Below are positions 24,686 through 35,692 of a stretch of DNA of 64,000 nt, piece after piece. The position numbers and the translations under genes are program-made. Below the pieces are notes generated by a model, which was not told the DNA's origin, made no database searches, and saw nothing but the letters and a program-made list of their open reading frames with translations. Within the stretch, counting starts at the first letter, position 1, and each line of letters starts with the position of its first letter. Source of the stretch: Dermanyssus gallinae (Eukaryota > Arthropoda > Arachnida > Mesostigmata > Dermanyssidae); contig QVRM01006416.1 of NCBI GenBank assembly GCA_003439945.1, positions 1,346,001-1,410,000 of the forward strand. The letters are read 5' to 3'.

Positions 24686-25974
24686 CAGGTAGTTCAATAA
24701 GTTCTTAGAATGAGCTTTTTAGAATTCGAATTTTGGCGCGCTTCCACCGCTATTGGGAACTGCAACTTTTCGACTGCCAGCAGTCAAAATATTATGGTGA
24801 TTGGCCGTTGCGATTTCGTTTGATCGCTTTTCCCGTGCAACGTATCGGCGTGATTTTGAAAAATGGAGAAAAAAGAGTTTCGAGTGGTTATCAAGCATTT
24901 TATTTCAAAAGTTGGAATGCGACCCAAGTGAAAACTGAGTTAGACGAGGTGTACGGTGACTCTGCGCCATGTTTTGCCACTATTTCCAACTGGATTAATG
25001 AGTTAAAAAGAGGTCGCAGGAGCACCGGGATGAACTACGTTCAAAACGCCCAAAAACGGCAACTGATTAGGAAAACGTGGAAAAGGTGCGGAAAATCGTT
25101 GCCGCAGATAAGCGAGTGAACATTAGGGAGATAGCGGAGGCCTTGGGGATCAGTTTGGGTAGTGTGCATTTCATCCTGCACGAAAACTTGAAGATGAAAG
25201 AGCTCAGAGAAAAATGGCTGCCGCATTTGCTCAACCAAGGCCAAAAAAACGCGCCTGTTTTCGCTTCACAGCGAAATTTGGCCAAGATGTCGAACAATCC
25301 GTCGGATTTTTGGCGCAGATTCATGACCGTCGATGAAAGCTGGGTCCATCACTACACTCCCGAGACCCAAGAAGCATCTTGCCAATGGTGTGCACCTGAT
25401 GAAGGACCTCCGAAGAGGGTGCGGACAACGGCATTGACCGGAAAGGTGATGGCTACAGTTTTTTAAGACCAACGTAGAATAATGCTGGTCGACTACCTTG
25501 AGAGCGGTATAACGATCACAGGAGAATATTAGGCAAGACTGTTAGACTGCCTTTAGCAAGAACTCATCGTGAAACGGCCCGCTTTGCAGAAGAAGGTTGT
25601 CCTGTTTCACCAGGACAATGCTCCTGCACACAAGTCCCGGCAAGCATCGGCAAAACTGGCCCAACTGAGGTTCGAACTTATTGAACAACCTTCCTATTCT
25701 CCAGACCTGGCCCCCTCTGATTATTTCCTCTTCGGACATTTGAAGAATAGTCTCGGTGGAAAGCGTTTTTTCCAGCAATGAAGAGGTTAAGGCTGCTGTC
25801 AATGCCTATTTTCAGTCTAAAGACGCGGAATTCTACTTAAGAGGTATAAAAGCTCTGAAATCTTGGTGGGAAAAGTGTATTGAGCATCTCGGGGAGTATA
25901 TCGAATAAGATAAATTTAAAAACATGATTTGGAAAATTCTTGGTTTTCATTCTAAGAACTTATTGAACTACCTG
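24686..25974 (+). mobile_element. mariner transposon, complete ends, dead transposase
   Basis: The element is 1,289 bp and is bounded by TA on both sides (24,684-24,685 and 25,975-25,976). Its terminal inverted repeats match over 28 bp, beginning CAGGTAGTTCAATAAG at each end. The relic transposase contains the mariner DDD signature pieces: MTVDESWVHHYTPE near 25,322, FHQDNAPAH near 25,607 and YSPDLAPSDYFLF near 25,694, plus a helix-turn-helix segment VNIREIAEALGISLGSVH near 25,115. Length, TIRs and TA duplication fit mariner. The reading frame has at least two frame changes before 25,120, stops near 25,464, 25,530 and 25,554 and a frameshift near 25,780. It cannot make transposase itself, but the ends might still be mobilised in trans. 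Confidence 0.95.
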
Positions 25975-26149
25975 TATATATATATTTATAATTTTGAGCA
26001 GTCCCAGTACAGGTAGAAACATGTGTGTTTACACACAATACATCATCCATTTGTCGACGATGCTTGGATGTATCAGTGCAAAACAGTACAGTAACCTTAC
26101 GGGTTGGTTAAGTTATAATTATTGTATATTAATAAAACGAATGTATAAA

Positions 26150-26152
<3 letters not shown>

Positions 26153-26190
<38 letters not shown>
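26153..26190. repeat. (TA)n microsatellite
   Basis: A clean TA run of about 36 bp. Confidence 0.95.
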
Positions 26191-26191
<1 letters not shown>

Positions 26192-26344
26192 CGTTTAACT
26201 TTAATTTACTTCAATATATGTTAGTAGTTTTTTTACCTACGGTATTTTGTAGCCCAATGATAGTTTTGATGATTTGACAATGTCCATCTGTCTAAGCGGT
26301 ATAGTTTTCTTGAATAAAAGTAATATCGTTGGTTTGCATGACTC

Positions 26345-26540
26345 TCTGTACCTGGATTAATATGTATATGTCAGGCTGTTCACTGGCTACTGAAACAATC
26401 CGACTAAGGCTGAAGATGCCTCGTACAGTACCATACGAATGTTTTGCTTTTAAATGGGAAGCTAAAGTCGAACAGGCCAGACGGGAACAAGAAACTGTAT
26501 ATTATACTCAACCTGAGTGAATTAAATATAATTGAATTGA
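26345..26540 (+). mobile_element. element A 3' end with internal deletion
   Basis: The coding piece TIRLRLKMPRTVPYECF and WEAKVEQARRE is nearly identical to 31,530-31,615. The sequence then jumps directly to the 3' UTR (GAAACTGTATATTATACTCA, compare 31,893), skipping about 277 bp that encode the Cys/His tail in the 31.7-kb copy. The element ends near 26,540 in a short ATAATTGAATTG-type tail. Confidence 0.75.
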
Positions 26541-27782
26541 TTAACGTCGCAGGGCCTCCTTGTGACTTAGGTTTACAAAAGAAAGGATGATAAAACACAA
26601 TCAATACCGCCTACCGTCCTATAAGTCTGGACTTGACTATATGTACAAATTACTGAAATAAGTTTCTCTGTCAAACTTGGGGCAACATTGGAAGACCATG
26701 AACTTTCTGTCTTCTCAAAAATTTGACTTTTACCGCGGTTAATCTATGCCGCCAATTGGTGGCAGTCAGTGCAATTTACTCTGTAAAATCGATAAAACTA
26801 TATCTCAAAGCCTTTCAAGACGGTGCTGTGGGAGACCGCTGAGTGGTTCCGCTCGCATCTAACGTCACGAAATCATGCTGTGAGAGTGGGGTCGGGCTCG
26901 AATAGCGCAAAACGATGCTTCTCATTTACCTCGTTTGATATGGTTATATCCCACACCTATCTCTATCATTCACCTTAAGTATCACCTTTCTGTCCTGTTT
27001 TTATTGGAGATGCCGAAATGACTTGTCACGTTTTGTCATAGTTAGGCATACAGGTGCTTTTGGCGTCGTGTTCCTTTGGCTGGAGTTCCTACTTCTTAGT
27101 TTTTACAAATCGGCCGCCTACCCCAGCTGAAGAGCTAAGAGACACAGGCATGCATGTTAGACATACCCGTTTAGAGAGCCAAACAGAACAGGAAGTTATT
27201 GATGTATGTTAAAGGTCGTTGCAATTGAAAGTCATCATGTTTTTGTTTGTTGTACCGTCTGACTGGTATAAACATTAATCCCGAGCCACACGCACTACCA
27301 AAGATGATACCAAATGGTGTGTGGCTGGGAAGCCCTGCGACAACCAAAAAATTAAACGTACGGTTGAGTCCCACGTACTATGCTGTATATTTGGAAAAAG
27401 GCACGCTACTATTATTTGTTTTTGGTCTTTATTAGCATTTCAGGCCTACGTCCCTAACATTCGATACGTTATAGAGACTTTAGCATTAGTTTAATACGAT
27501 CACTCCTCAATCGAACAGCAGAACACGGCGGAAACCTTTTTATAGAATGAGAGAGCTAAGATGCGTGAGAGATTGGTTTGTAAAATAAGCAAATGTCAAT
27601 TGTGACGACTGCTAAAGGTTTTTTAACCATGGAACAAGTGTTCACAATGCACATGAAACAAGCTCTTCTAAGTCCATTACTTGATTGAAATGGTTACATT
27701 TACTTTGTAAGAGTCTCTCTCATCCTAGACATATTACATGTGTGATACGACATGTGCGTTTATTGCTAGTAGTTCGACACGC

Positions 27783-27786
<4 letters not shown>
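26541..27786. other. intron 1 segment, nothing recognised
   Basis: Only short ORFs. No repeat end or conserved motif was identified. Confidence 0.4.
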
Positions 27787-27825
<39 letters not shown>

Positions 27826-27850
27826 GTACCAGATATTTTAAAAGAACAAA
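27787..27850. repeat. (TA)n tract abutting a one-sided GGGTGTACC repeat end
   Basis: About 35 bp of TA is followed at once by GGGTGTACCAGATATTTTAAAAG, which resembles the ends of the MITE-like elements at 52.3 and 53.1 kb (CAGGGTGTTTGGA, CTGGGTGTCC). No partner end was found. Confidence 0.5.
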
Positions 27851-28019
27851 AAAACGGACTGTAAATATTGTTGTTACAATATTTTCTTGTTTTACGTATT
27901 ATATTATACTTACGTAATTGCTTACAATTTGTATCCGAATTTACGTTTTTGATGCGGCAGCATACCTTTATTAAGAGCTCAATAAGTGACTGACCCCCCG
28001 TAAGTGACTGACCAGTTCT

Positions 28020-28600
28020 AGAACTCCTCTGCGAGTGCTTCTCTGAAATTGTGAGGGACTTGAGGGGGCAATGGATCTTCCAGGTGATGACATGTTTAGA
28101 TTGGTTGACATTGCACTCCTTACAGACACATTTCAGAGGGACGAACTGCATATCAATGATATGCGGGGGTTTCACCAGCAGGCTGTCTTACCTGCGGGAG
28201 GTCGGGAAGGACCTGTGGGTGGGTTATCCTATCTACCTACATAAACGCTTACCACCGATGCAATGCGTCAGGAAAGATGAATACTGCGTAGTACTCTCCT
28301 CTGGGAGGGTAAACGTAGCTGTATTCTACTTTCCACCCACATTCGATTCTGCGGAGGTTGCTGAGACGATGAGCTTTGGACTTTCAGAGTTAAACCTGAC
28401 CATGTCAACTATCGTCGGCGGTGATTTCAATGCCAGAATCGATTGTGGGGCAAACGATGAAAAAGGCGAGGTGCTGCTTCAGATGATGTAGAATCTTGGT
28501 CTGAAATGTGCTAACGCGCGTGAAGACTATACATATTTACGGGTAAGTCACAATGGAAGCAGCACCATCGACCTGTTGTTTCAGCCGTAAAATTAAAAGC
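28020..28600 (+). mobile_element. element A, endonuclease-domain segment
   Basis: The ORF at 28,051-28,491 encodes part of an exonuclease-endonuclease-phosphatase (APE-type) domain. VNVAVFYFPPTF is followed by TMSTIVGGDFNARIDCGAND, in which GGDFNAR is the conserved core around a catalytic Asp/Asn. The upstream DNA (TGCTTCTCTGAAATTGTGAG) matches 10.39 kb, confirming the family. Coding similarity stops near 28,600, where unrelated RT sequence of element B begins. The first half of the domain is frameshifted. Confidence 0.75.
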
Positions 28601-28604
28601 TTAG

Positions 28605-30100
28605 TGATGTGAAAAAGTAATCGATTTTGGAGTCACCTCTGGACTGCAACTTAACGCGTCAAAGTGTGAGCTGCTCATTTTATCATCTGACAACGCTTTT
28701 CGTGACGAGTGCTTGCGCCGGGTGCAGAACCTGCTTCCTGACATCAAGCTATGCACCGATGAAGACATCGAGCTTCTTGGAGCTCCCCTCACAATGGCCT
28801 CAGCAAAACTTGCCCTGAACAGGAAGTGCGAGCTTATGGATCTCTGGTGTTCTAGGTTAGGATCCCTGGATGCGCATCCAGCACTATACTTGATGCGAAC
28901 TAGTCTTTCGACACCAAGACTTATTTATATTCTCCGTTGCACGGAAGCGTCTGCCCAGAGAGGCATTTTACAACAATTTGACGAGAAGTTACGACAATGC
29001 GTGAAACAGGTGTTAAATTTGAATTTAGATGGAGTAAGTTGGGATCAGGCCTCCCTTCCTACCTCAGCCGGAGGTCTGGGAATCCGTCGTGCAACGGATT
29101 TAGCCCAAACCGCATTCTTGGGCTCAATCACTACGTTGCACGAGCTGATTGTATCTATATCTCCTCCGAACGCCAAGCCATTCCTAGAACGGCTTATGGA
29201 GTCCAAAAAGGAGGAATTCGCCGCCCGCCACCGCGTGGTGCTTGATGACGCACGTCAGTCTACCTTGGACGCTTTCGTAGTCAAAGCCATTCAACAGAAA
29301 ATCCTGGACAATACTGTCGATACACTTGGCAAAGCACGCCTTCTAGCAGCCTTCAATGAATCAAGCGCCAAATGGCTACAAGCCATTCCCTCGCCGCAGC
29401 TGGGGACGATGCTGGACAATACAACACTCCGCATCGTTTCTGGCCTGCGGCTAGGGGTGGCCGTTTGCGCGCCTCATGCTTGCTCCCTTTGCGACACACC
29501 GGTGTCGCCGAGGGGAGAGCATGGCCTCAGCTGTTCTAGAAGCTGCGGAAGACATTCGCGCCACGCCGCTCTTAACAAAGTTATTTCAAAGGCGCTGCAG
29601 TCCGCTTACGTGCCCTGCAGAAAAGAGCCAGTCGGTCTGGCAACGGACTCAGCCCTACGGCCAGACGGGATGACCCTGGTTCCCTGGTCCTCCTGAAAGG
29701 CCCTTGTGTGGGACGCAACCGTGTGGGACACACTGGTGCCATCTTACAGGGATTGAGCCTCAAGATCAGCAGGCGCTGTTGCTAATTTAGCGGAGCAGCG
29801 AAAAAGTTGGAAGTATCGCGAGTTGGAGGCAACCTTTATAGTACAGCCAGTTGCGATAGAAACAATGGGGGTCATGGGCGAATCTATAGTAAGTTTCCTG
29901 AGAGAAATTGGGAAAAGAGCGGCAAGTGAGAAGGATGAAAAAGGGCGGGAGAATTTCTGCTGCAGAGAATATCCATTGAAGTGCAACGTGGAAATGCGGC
30001 CGCGGTGCTAGGCTCGCTGCCCTCAGGCAGTGGTTTACTGGGGTTGACCTAATTTTGTAATATAAGTGTACTGCGTATAATACAAATAAATAAAAATTTC
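28605..30100 (+). mobile_element. element B, 5'-truncated non-LTR element with C-terminal zinc knuckle and PD-(D/E)XK-like motif
   Basis: The reading frame starts inside an RT palm (GLQLNASKCELL near 28,645) and continues through a 327-codon ORF with thumb-like GGLGIRRATDLAQTAFLGS. Next is a Cys/His cluster (CSLCDTPVSPRGEHGLSC near 29,485) and then RPDGMTLVPW at about 29,665. A TGA at 29,694 interrupts, after which KALVWDATVWDT continues in the same frame. The pairing RPDG...WDAT recalls the PD-(D/E)XK nuclease fold, which would differ from the APE endonuclease of element A. The 3' UTR ends in an AATACAAATAAATAAA tail near 30,090. Truncation at 5' and an A-rich 3' end fit target-primed insertion, here apparently into element A. 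Confidence 0.75.
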
Positions 30101-30119
30101 GTACGGAGAAAACGTACTC

Positions 30120-31950
30120 TGAAAAAAAAAGAATAAAGCACCATTATCAATACAAAAAAAAGCTGGCGAGACCGACATAACCCGCCGCGCTGGTCTGCAA
30201 TGAGACGGATTAATCTACCTCTTTTGGACAGAGCGGTGGACGGTCTTGAGGTAAGCCCTGACATCAATTCCACTTGTGATCTGTTAAAGAGAACGATGAG
30301 AAGTGCAGTGAAGTGGAAAAGGTTATGGCAAAAGAGATCACGCCCGTGGTACTCTCGAGCCTGCTGCCTCGCCCACGGTGAAGTGCTTGGACTCCTGCGC
30401 CAAGCAAGGGCCAGAGCATCATCAACACTGCAAGCCAGGCGGGACTACTTTTAGCGTAGAAAGGCTTATATAAGACTCTGCTATGATCATAAAAGCCTTC
30501 AGCTTACATCGTGCGACCTCGTAGGGCGGTGAACCCGCTTAGCGACGGGTAGGTGAAGAGCCACCTAACTCTCCTCTTATTCAATCGTGACGTTGCGGCC
30601 GTATCTCCAATCGTACAACATCCGCTTACACTGGAGCAGCACAACATGAATCTGCCTTTCGGGGTGGAGGAGGTGTGTCAGGTCCTACGGTCACTCCCGA
30701 AGAGAAAGAGCTCAGGGCCCGGTCAGGTCTGCTATGAGCATTGGATCCAGTCACTTCCTCTCTTGGCAGAAACTCTTTGTGATTTATTTAACGAAATTAT
30801 AAAAAGGGGGCGGATGCCTAAAGTCTGGCATGTCGCCAAGCTTTCTCTTCTGTTCAAGGGCAGGCATGGTGATGACAAGCAGGATCCAAGTATCTATCGT
30901 AGAGTGGCGTCAGAACGCACATTGAAAAATATTTGTTGTGTGTTGATTATTCGAAGGATTGAGCGGGTGGCTGAAGAGGCACTTCCACCTGAGCAATTCG
31001 ATTTTAGGAGAGGCCGAGGCACCCGTGGTGCAATCCATGTTCTCCAGTCAGAAATCGAGCGAGCTGTGACACAGCTCGCTCGATTGAGATAAACACCAGG
31101 AAGACCAAAACTATGAAATTCAGGCATGGAGGTCGATTGGCTGCCAGACACGTTTTGCGTTGCTGCGGCCAACCATTGGGGTTTGTTAACTATTTCCAGT
31201 ATCTTGGCCTTCGGTTTCATTTTACAAGAACGACGTTCACAGCGCATGTTAACGAAACAGTACGGAAGGCACTTGTCTCTCTTGACGGGGAAGTAGGCAA
31301 TGTCCGAAAACTGTCCGTCCTCTCAGCAGTCAGGCTCTTCATGCTTAAGATTGTTCCGGGGCTGATGTACGGTCTTGACAGGGTGTGGAACCACCTCACG
31401 CTGGCGAATTTTAACCAGCTTGAAAGGTGTTTTTCATTATAAATGAAGCGAGTGCTTTGCTTGCCTATCCGAGCGAGGAGCCGCTTTGTGTATCTCATGT
31501 CAGGCTGCCCACCGTTTGCTAAAACAATTCGACTAAGGCTGAAGATGCCGCGTACAGTACCTTACGAATGTTTTATTTCGGAGTGGGAAGCTAAAGTCGA
31601 ACAGGCTAGACGGGAGGTCGATGGTTTGGACGTTTTCAATGCCTTGCACCTTTGGTCTGGTCCTGCATGTGACAATCGCCACGTATACACCAGGTACATA
31701 GTGCATGGTTATCACTACCTGGTATGTTCAAACGCAACTTTTCACGAGGAGTACGAGTTGTGCACCTGCCGGTTTTGCCTGCAGAGGTGTGCCAAGTACC
31801 ATAAAGTGGAATGCACAGCGCTGAACTGAAAATCGTTGCACTACTTCTCTCGTCGGAAACGTGAAGAAGATAGAGCTTCATGAAGAAACATTTTGAAATG
31901 TATATTATACTCAATTTGAGTAAAATAAACATAATTGTAATTGTATTAAG
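30120..31950 (+). mobile_element. element A, RT and 3'-end segment (continuation of 28,020-28,600)
   Basis: Coding pieces run in order. The RT fingers are at 30,553-31,092 (VEEVCQVLRSLPKRKSSGPG and RRGRGTRGAIHVLQ). The catalytic palm with the YADD box is missing. The frame resumes at 31,086 with EINTRKTKTMKF, a thumb segment follows to 31,440, then the C-terminal region with TIRLRLKMPRTVPYECF and a Cys/His-rich tail (CTCRFCLQRCAKYHKVEC) ending with TGA at 31,827. The 3' end near 31,945 carries an ATTGTAATTGTA repeat. The copy lacks the catalytic Asp pair and has several frame breaks, so it is dead. Confidence 0.8.
31053..31085. repeat. perfect 33-nt palindrome at a deletion junction
   Basis: Sixteen bases (31,053-31,068) are followed by one base (A 31,069) and then the exact reverse complement (31,070-31,085). 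It lies exactly where the element-A RT jumps from fingers to the end of the palm. Confidence 0.95.
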
Positions 31951-32083
31951 AGCTTAATGCCTAGCTATTGTACTTATAGTCATTTATAAAAGACCTGTTC
32001 CTCATATTTAACATTTTCTGGATCATGTGTGATGTAACAGTTAGATCTATTTTATGCCTTATTTAATCAGGCTCTATTTGCAA

Positions 32084-32084
<1 letters not shown>

Positions 32085-32125
<41 letters not shown>
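32085..32125. repeat. (TA)n microsatellite
   Basis: A TA run of about 40 bp just downstream of the element-A 3' end. Confidence 0.95.
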
Positions 32126-32127
<2 letters not shown>

Positions 32128-32479
32128 CCTTGCTTAGATTTAATTTTTTTGTATCTATGTTCTTCCCACTTTCGAAAAGTCAGGATTAAGGAGAGTGTTC
32201 TAAATGCCGTGCAGTAGTGAAAAGGCTCCCACTTTACCAGCTTTTCCCTATACAAGCTAGATTATGTTCTACCGCTTCTAGAACAAGCAACGCCCCTAGA
32301 CCTCACCAGACGCAGATACAACGGCTATCGTAACCATATAGAACTCCTTACAGCCATAATAGCGCTCTTAACGGCGGAGCTCGCATCTACTTGCGTTGAA
32401 TTTCGCTTCTATCAGTCATTTTTCTCATTCCTCATATGTATGGCTCGCCTAGACAGAGGGCTAGTTGAATCTGTGGCGC

Positions 32480-33170
32480 TATGGGCGCACCTGAACGACC
32501 ACAACAGATAACGGTTTCTTTTATTCTTTCTCAAGATCTTTGGCTAGCTGTTATTAACCAACCGTTCTCTTCGAATATCCTTGCAACGCGTCTAAAAGCT
32601 TTGCGTTTCCACCCAAAAAAGTGACAAAGCACTATCGTCCAGTGTGCATGGATAATTATGTCATGAAGGCATTTGAAATAAGTGTGTTGATACGGTTTGG
32701 TCAACACCTTGAATTTCTTAACTTTGTGTCAGCTGATCATGTTGGCTATTGGCGCACTTGATCGACTGAATTTGTACCTGCGCACTTATGAAATATACAT
32801 CAGATTCAATTGAAACATCTAAAAGCTATATATGGGGTCTTTTGACGTTGCCGCGGCTTTTATTATCTGAAGCATTCTCAACTTTTGCAGATGCACCACG
32901 GTAGTACTTATCGGGCACAGCCTAGTGGTTTCGCTTGTACCGATTCTTCAGGAGTTCTTGTACACAGTCCGTCCTTTCATGTAGTTGGTCCCTATTCGTT
33001 TTATTCTATTAAATATTTAGAGGGAGCATCTAGACACGCTGATTGCATTTGCTGACGAGATATTTTGGCTTACGGCCTCCACTGTCGGCTTTAAGTTGCT
33101 ATATTGTCTTTCGTAAATGGAAATAAATAAAGACTCGTTTTCAGTAAGACGAACCCAGTTTTATTTTGAT
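32480..33170 (+). mobile_element. highly degenerate RT relic
   Basis: With frame changes, one can read pieces such as KHYRPVCMDNYVMKAFE near 32,625 and LDTLIAFADEIFWLTAST near 33,035. These recall RT fingers (YRPI..) and the palm (FADD..) of a non-LTR element. No frame stays open for long. The assignment to reverse transcriptase is from these fragments only. Confidence 0.45.
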
Positions 33171-33548
33171 CTCCCCGCATAAGGTTTTATCTCAAGAACA
33201 ATTTGCTTTTGCAGATAAAAAGTGGCTTTTGTAGAGTCCACGAGGTGTCTTGGCCTTATGCTCAATCAGTGCATGAAGTGGTGTTCCTACTTAAGAATGG
33301 GAAGGTGAATACGAACTAAGCCGTCGTAAGCGCAGGTTAATTATGAATGAAGTGAAGATTGACTCTAGGTAGACACTTCTAGTTTACTCTAGGTAGATAA
33401 TCCGAGGTTTCGCGAAGTTAGCAACTTGTATCTCTGGTTCTTTTACGCGCCAAGACTGAAACATACTTTTTGTGTTTGCGTTTACATAACAACAATACAA
33501 CTGTGATGAAGACATTATTGTGATGTGGCACATAGTGCAATTTTCAGT

Positions 33549-33610
33549 TAGTTGTACCCCATTACATGTGTAGATACAAGTACAAACCTTGCTTTGTATA
33601 TATATATATA

Positions 33611-33656
<46 letters not shown>

Positions 33657-33665
33657 TATATATAC

Positions 33666-33712
<47 letters not shown>

Positions 33713-33772
33713 GTTGTACCCCATTACATGTGTAGATACAAGTACAAACCTTGCTTTGTATATATATATATG
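33549..33772. repeat. direct duplication, 162-bp period
   Basis: The phrase starting TAGTTGTACCCCATTACATG and running through ...CTTGCTTTG occurs at 33,549 and again at 33,711, with TA arrays following both copies. About 50 bp of unique sequence is duplicated with no visible change. The likely cause is unequal exchange or slippage between the TA arrays. Confidence 0.9.
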
Positions 33773-33821
33773 CATATATATATATATATATATGTTTATA
33801 TACATATATATATATATATAT

Positions 33822-33867
<46 letters not shown>
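33598..33867. repeat. (TA)n array, interrupted
   Basis: Long TA runs with CA, GC and GT interruptions surround the second copy of the 162-bp unit. They keep frames open on both strands and produce spurious Tyr-Ile repeat ORFs of up to about 300 codons, which are not genes. Confidence 0.95.
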
Positions 33868-33870
<3 letters not shown>

Positions 33871-34430
33871 TTCATATTCAGACAAAGAAATACGCAGTGA
33901 CCGTATCTGGCTCTGACTCGACTGGCGTGACTGTCATGCTGAGGACGCTCAGCATCACAGACATCAAGTCGTTTCTCTCTCTCGAAGAAGAAGAAGCGAA
34001 TCGGCCATGCGTAGGCTGTCAGGGTCGGAGTGTGTCGTGTAGCCAACAACGTGATACGTTCGTTGCAGCAATATCGCCTTGCTGCCTTTCTTGCCGCTAT
34101 CCGCCAATAGTGAATGCCCTCGGCGACAGACCGATCGGGAGGCTGCGCGGTGGAGAGACGGGGCAAAGGAGAGACTCTATCTATCTGGTCGCCCACATTG
34201 AGTTTGCCGGGCCGCCAGTAACCGTAGCCGTCCGTTCTGGTGATGCAAGTGTGAACCGAAGGTTTAGGCGTGAACATTGTCTAGACCTACTATTAGGGCT
34301 AGTTCTGCATGGGCCTTCGTCGTGGCCTTACGGATGTATCTGTCAAGATCTCGAGTCGCACTAGGCGATCCGCTATGACGATGCTCTGTCCAGCATAAAC
34401 ACACGCTATCGTTTATTCCTCTCTCCATTG
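33868..34430. other. intron 1 segment with chance ORF
   Basis: The plus-strand frame 33,714-34,364 runs on past the TA array for about 165 residues of non-repetitive sequence. I see no known motif, and it begins in simple repeat, so I do not call a gene. It is the longest unexplained plus-strand ORF in intron 1. Confidence 0.3.
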
Positions 34431-34483
34431 ATCTTTCTCTCTCTCTCTCTCTCTGCCTAGATATATATATATATATATATATA
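34431..34483. repeat. (CT)n followed by (TA)n
   Basis: A TCTCTC run to 34,454 is followed by a TA run from 34,460 to 34,483. Confidence 0.95.
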
Positions 34484-34773
34484 AGACTCTATCGGTAACT
34501 TAGGAGACATGGTGAAAAATGAACGCGACAAACCTAAACCGGACAGAAACGTGATAAGCCTGACGTAAGCGGAATTTTAGGGAAGACGGTTATGCTTGGC
34601 AAACACAACAGAGCATACAGATAAAATACAGGAGAGACACCAACGAATAAAGGTAGAATGTGATGTACGAGTAAACTAAAATACAACGCGCCTATTTACT
34701 TTTATGCTATTACTTTTATTTACTTAAACGTACAAGAAGAAATATGTTACCTAAGGTACAATCATGAATGTAT

Positions 34774-34780
<7 letters not shown>

Positions 34781-34832
<52 letters not shown>
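34781..34832. repeat. (TA)n microsatellite
   Basis: About 50 bp of uninterrupted TA. Confidence 0.95.
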
Positions 34833-34836
<4 letters not shown>

Positions 34837-34952
34837 GCTAGTCATAGTTGTAAAATATACCGGGGTGACGCCAGTGCGATCCCTGTTGTTGATCGAATTT
34901 TTTTGACCGACGCTTATTGAGAATATATGGTAAATCACCGCGGAGAGTCAGT

Positions 34953-35001
34953 GATTATGCCGCCACAAGGACTGTTGGGGAAACCCTACATATCTCAACG
35001 T
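34953..35001 (+). repeat. dispersed repeat shared with 9,930-9,978
   Basis: Second copy of the GCCACAAGGACTGTT / ATATCTCAAC motif described at 9.93 kb, in the same orientation. Confidence 0.6.
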
Positions 35002-35454
35002 ATCCGCGTATGCTGCCGCTTTCACCACCCCTTATATAAAGGTGATAAACTAAGAATACGTATATTACGATAGTCTTAGGCGTTTATGATTTTAGCCAGG
35101 CCTGCTGTCGACGTCCTCTTATTATCCTTCAAGTAAACATATATTTTTATACATTTGGTATAATTTGTATTATATGCGCAATTGTGTTTGGTGGTAATTT
35201 GGTTGATCACAGCAATGATTATTTAAATTTACAATTTGCAAATGCAATTTTATTTATTTTTTATAACATTTAGACGTTTAAGGAGGGTGGTGATATCCTG
35301 CATTTTTATCTGGAAACTCGTTCATACCGTATTTTTACCGCACAAAGCCAAGCCCCGAACAACAAATTGGTTCTTAATATTACTTATGTATTTCCATCAT
35401 TGTCGAAATAAGTTCCGCATTTAAAAAACGGCTCATCAACATTCGTAGGATCGG

Positions 35455-35580
35455 AGACCTTGTTTCGGGTTACAGCAAGGCTTTTGCCTAGGCCCGTTCT
35501 TATACACAGTATGCTATGTTAGGGCTATATTGGCCAGCGTCAAGTTTATAGACACGCATCGATGACCATCCTCGAAGTGA
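35455..35580 (+). mobile_element. short RT-motif fragment
   Basis: In one frame this reads CFGLQQGFCLGPFLYTV, the 'G-x-PQG-S-x-LGP-x-L' block that precedes the YADD box in non-LTR reverse transcriptases. The following bases (ACACGCATCGATGACCATCC) resemble 42,562-42,583. It is a small remnant with no surrounding ORF. Confidence 0.6.
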
Positions 35581-35692
35581 AATACGTAAGATATATATAT
35601 ATATATTTTTTTTTTTTTTTAATAGAGATTGATAGATAATATGCATAATGCACAAACGAAAAACCCTTTAACTTGGCAATTTTATTTAACAG

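Larger units (their letters stand above)
19201..35692 (+). other. predicted intron 1 (16.5 kb), TE-rich
   Basis: The segment holds triplet microsatellites (19.99-20.39 kb), a TA run (21.19 kb), mariner (24.69-25.97 kb), a deleted element-A 3' end (26.35 kb), nested elements A and B (28.0-31.95 kb), an RT relic (32.5 kb) and TA arrays (33.6-34.8 kb). From 19.2 to 24.6 kb there are only short, motif-free ORFs. I looked for C1-type Cys/His exons here and found none, though a short divergent exon could be missed. Confidence 0.5.

Noticed and set aside
33384..34364. Long Tyr/Ile-repeat ORFs on both strands (up to 297 codons)
   Set aside because: They are translations of (TA)n arrays, which lack stop codons in these frames. 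There is no initiation or splice context.
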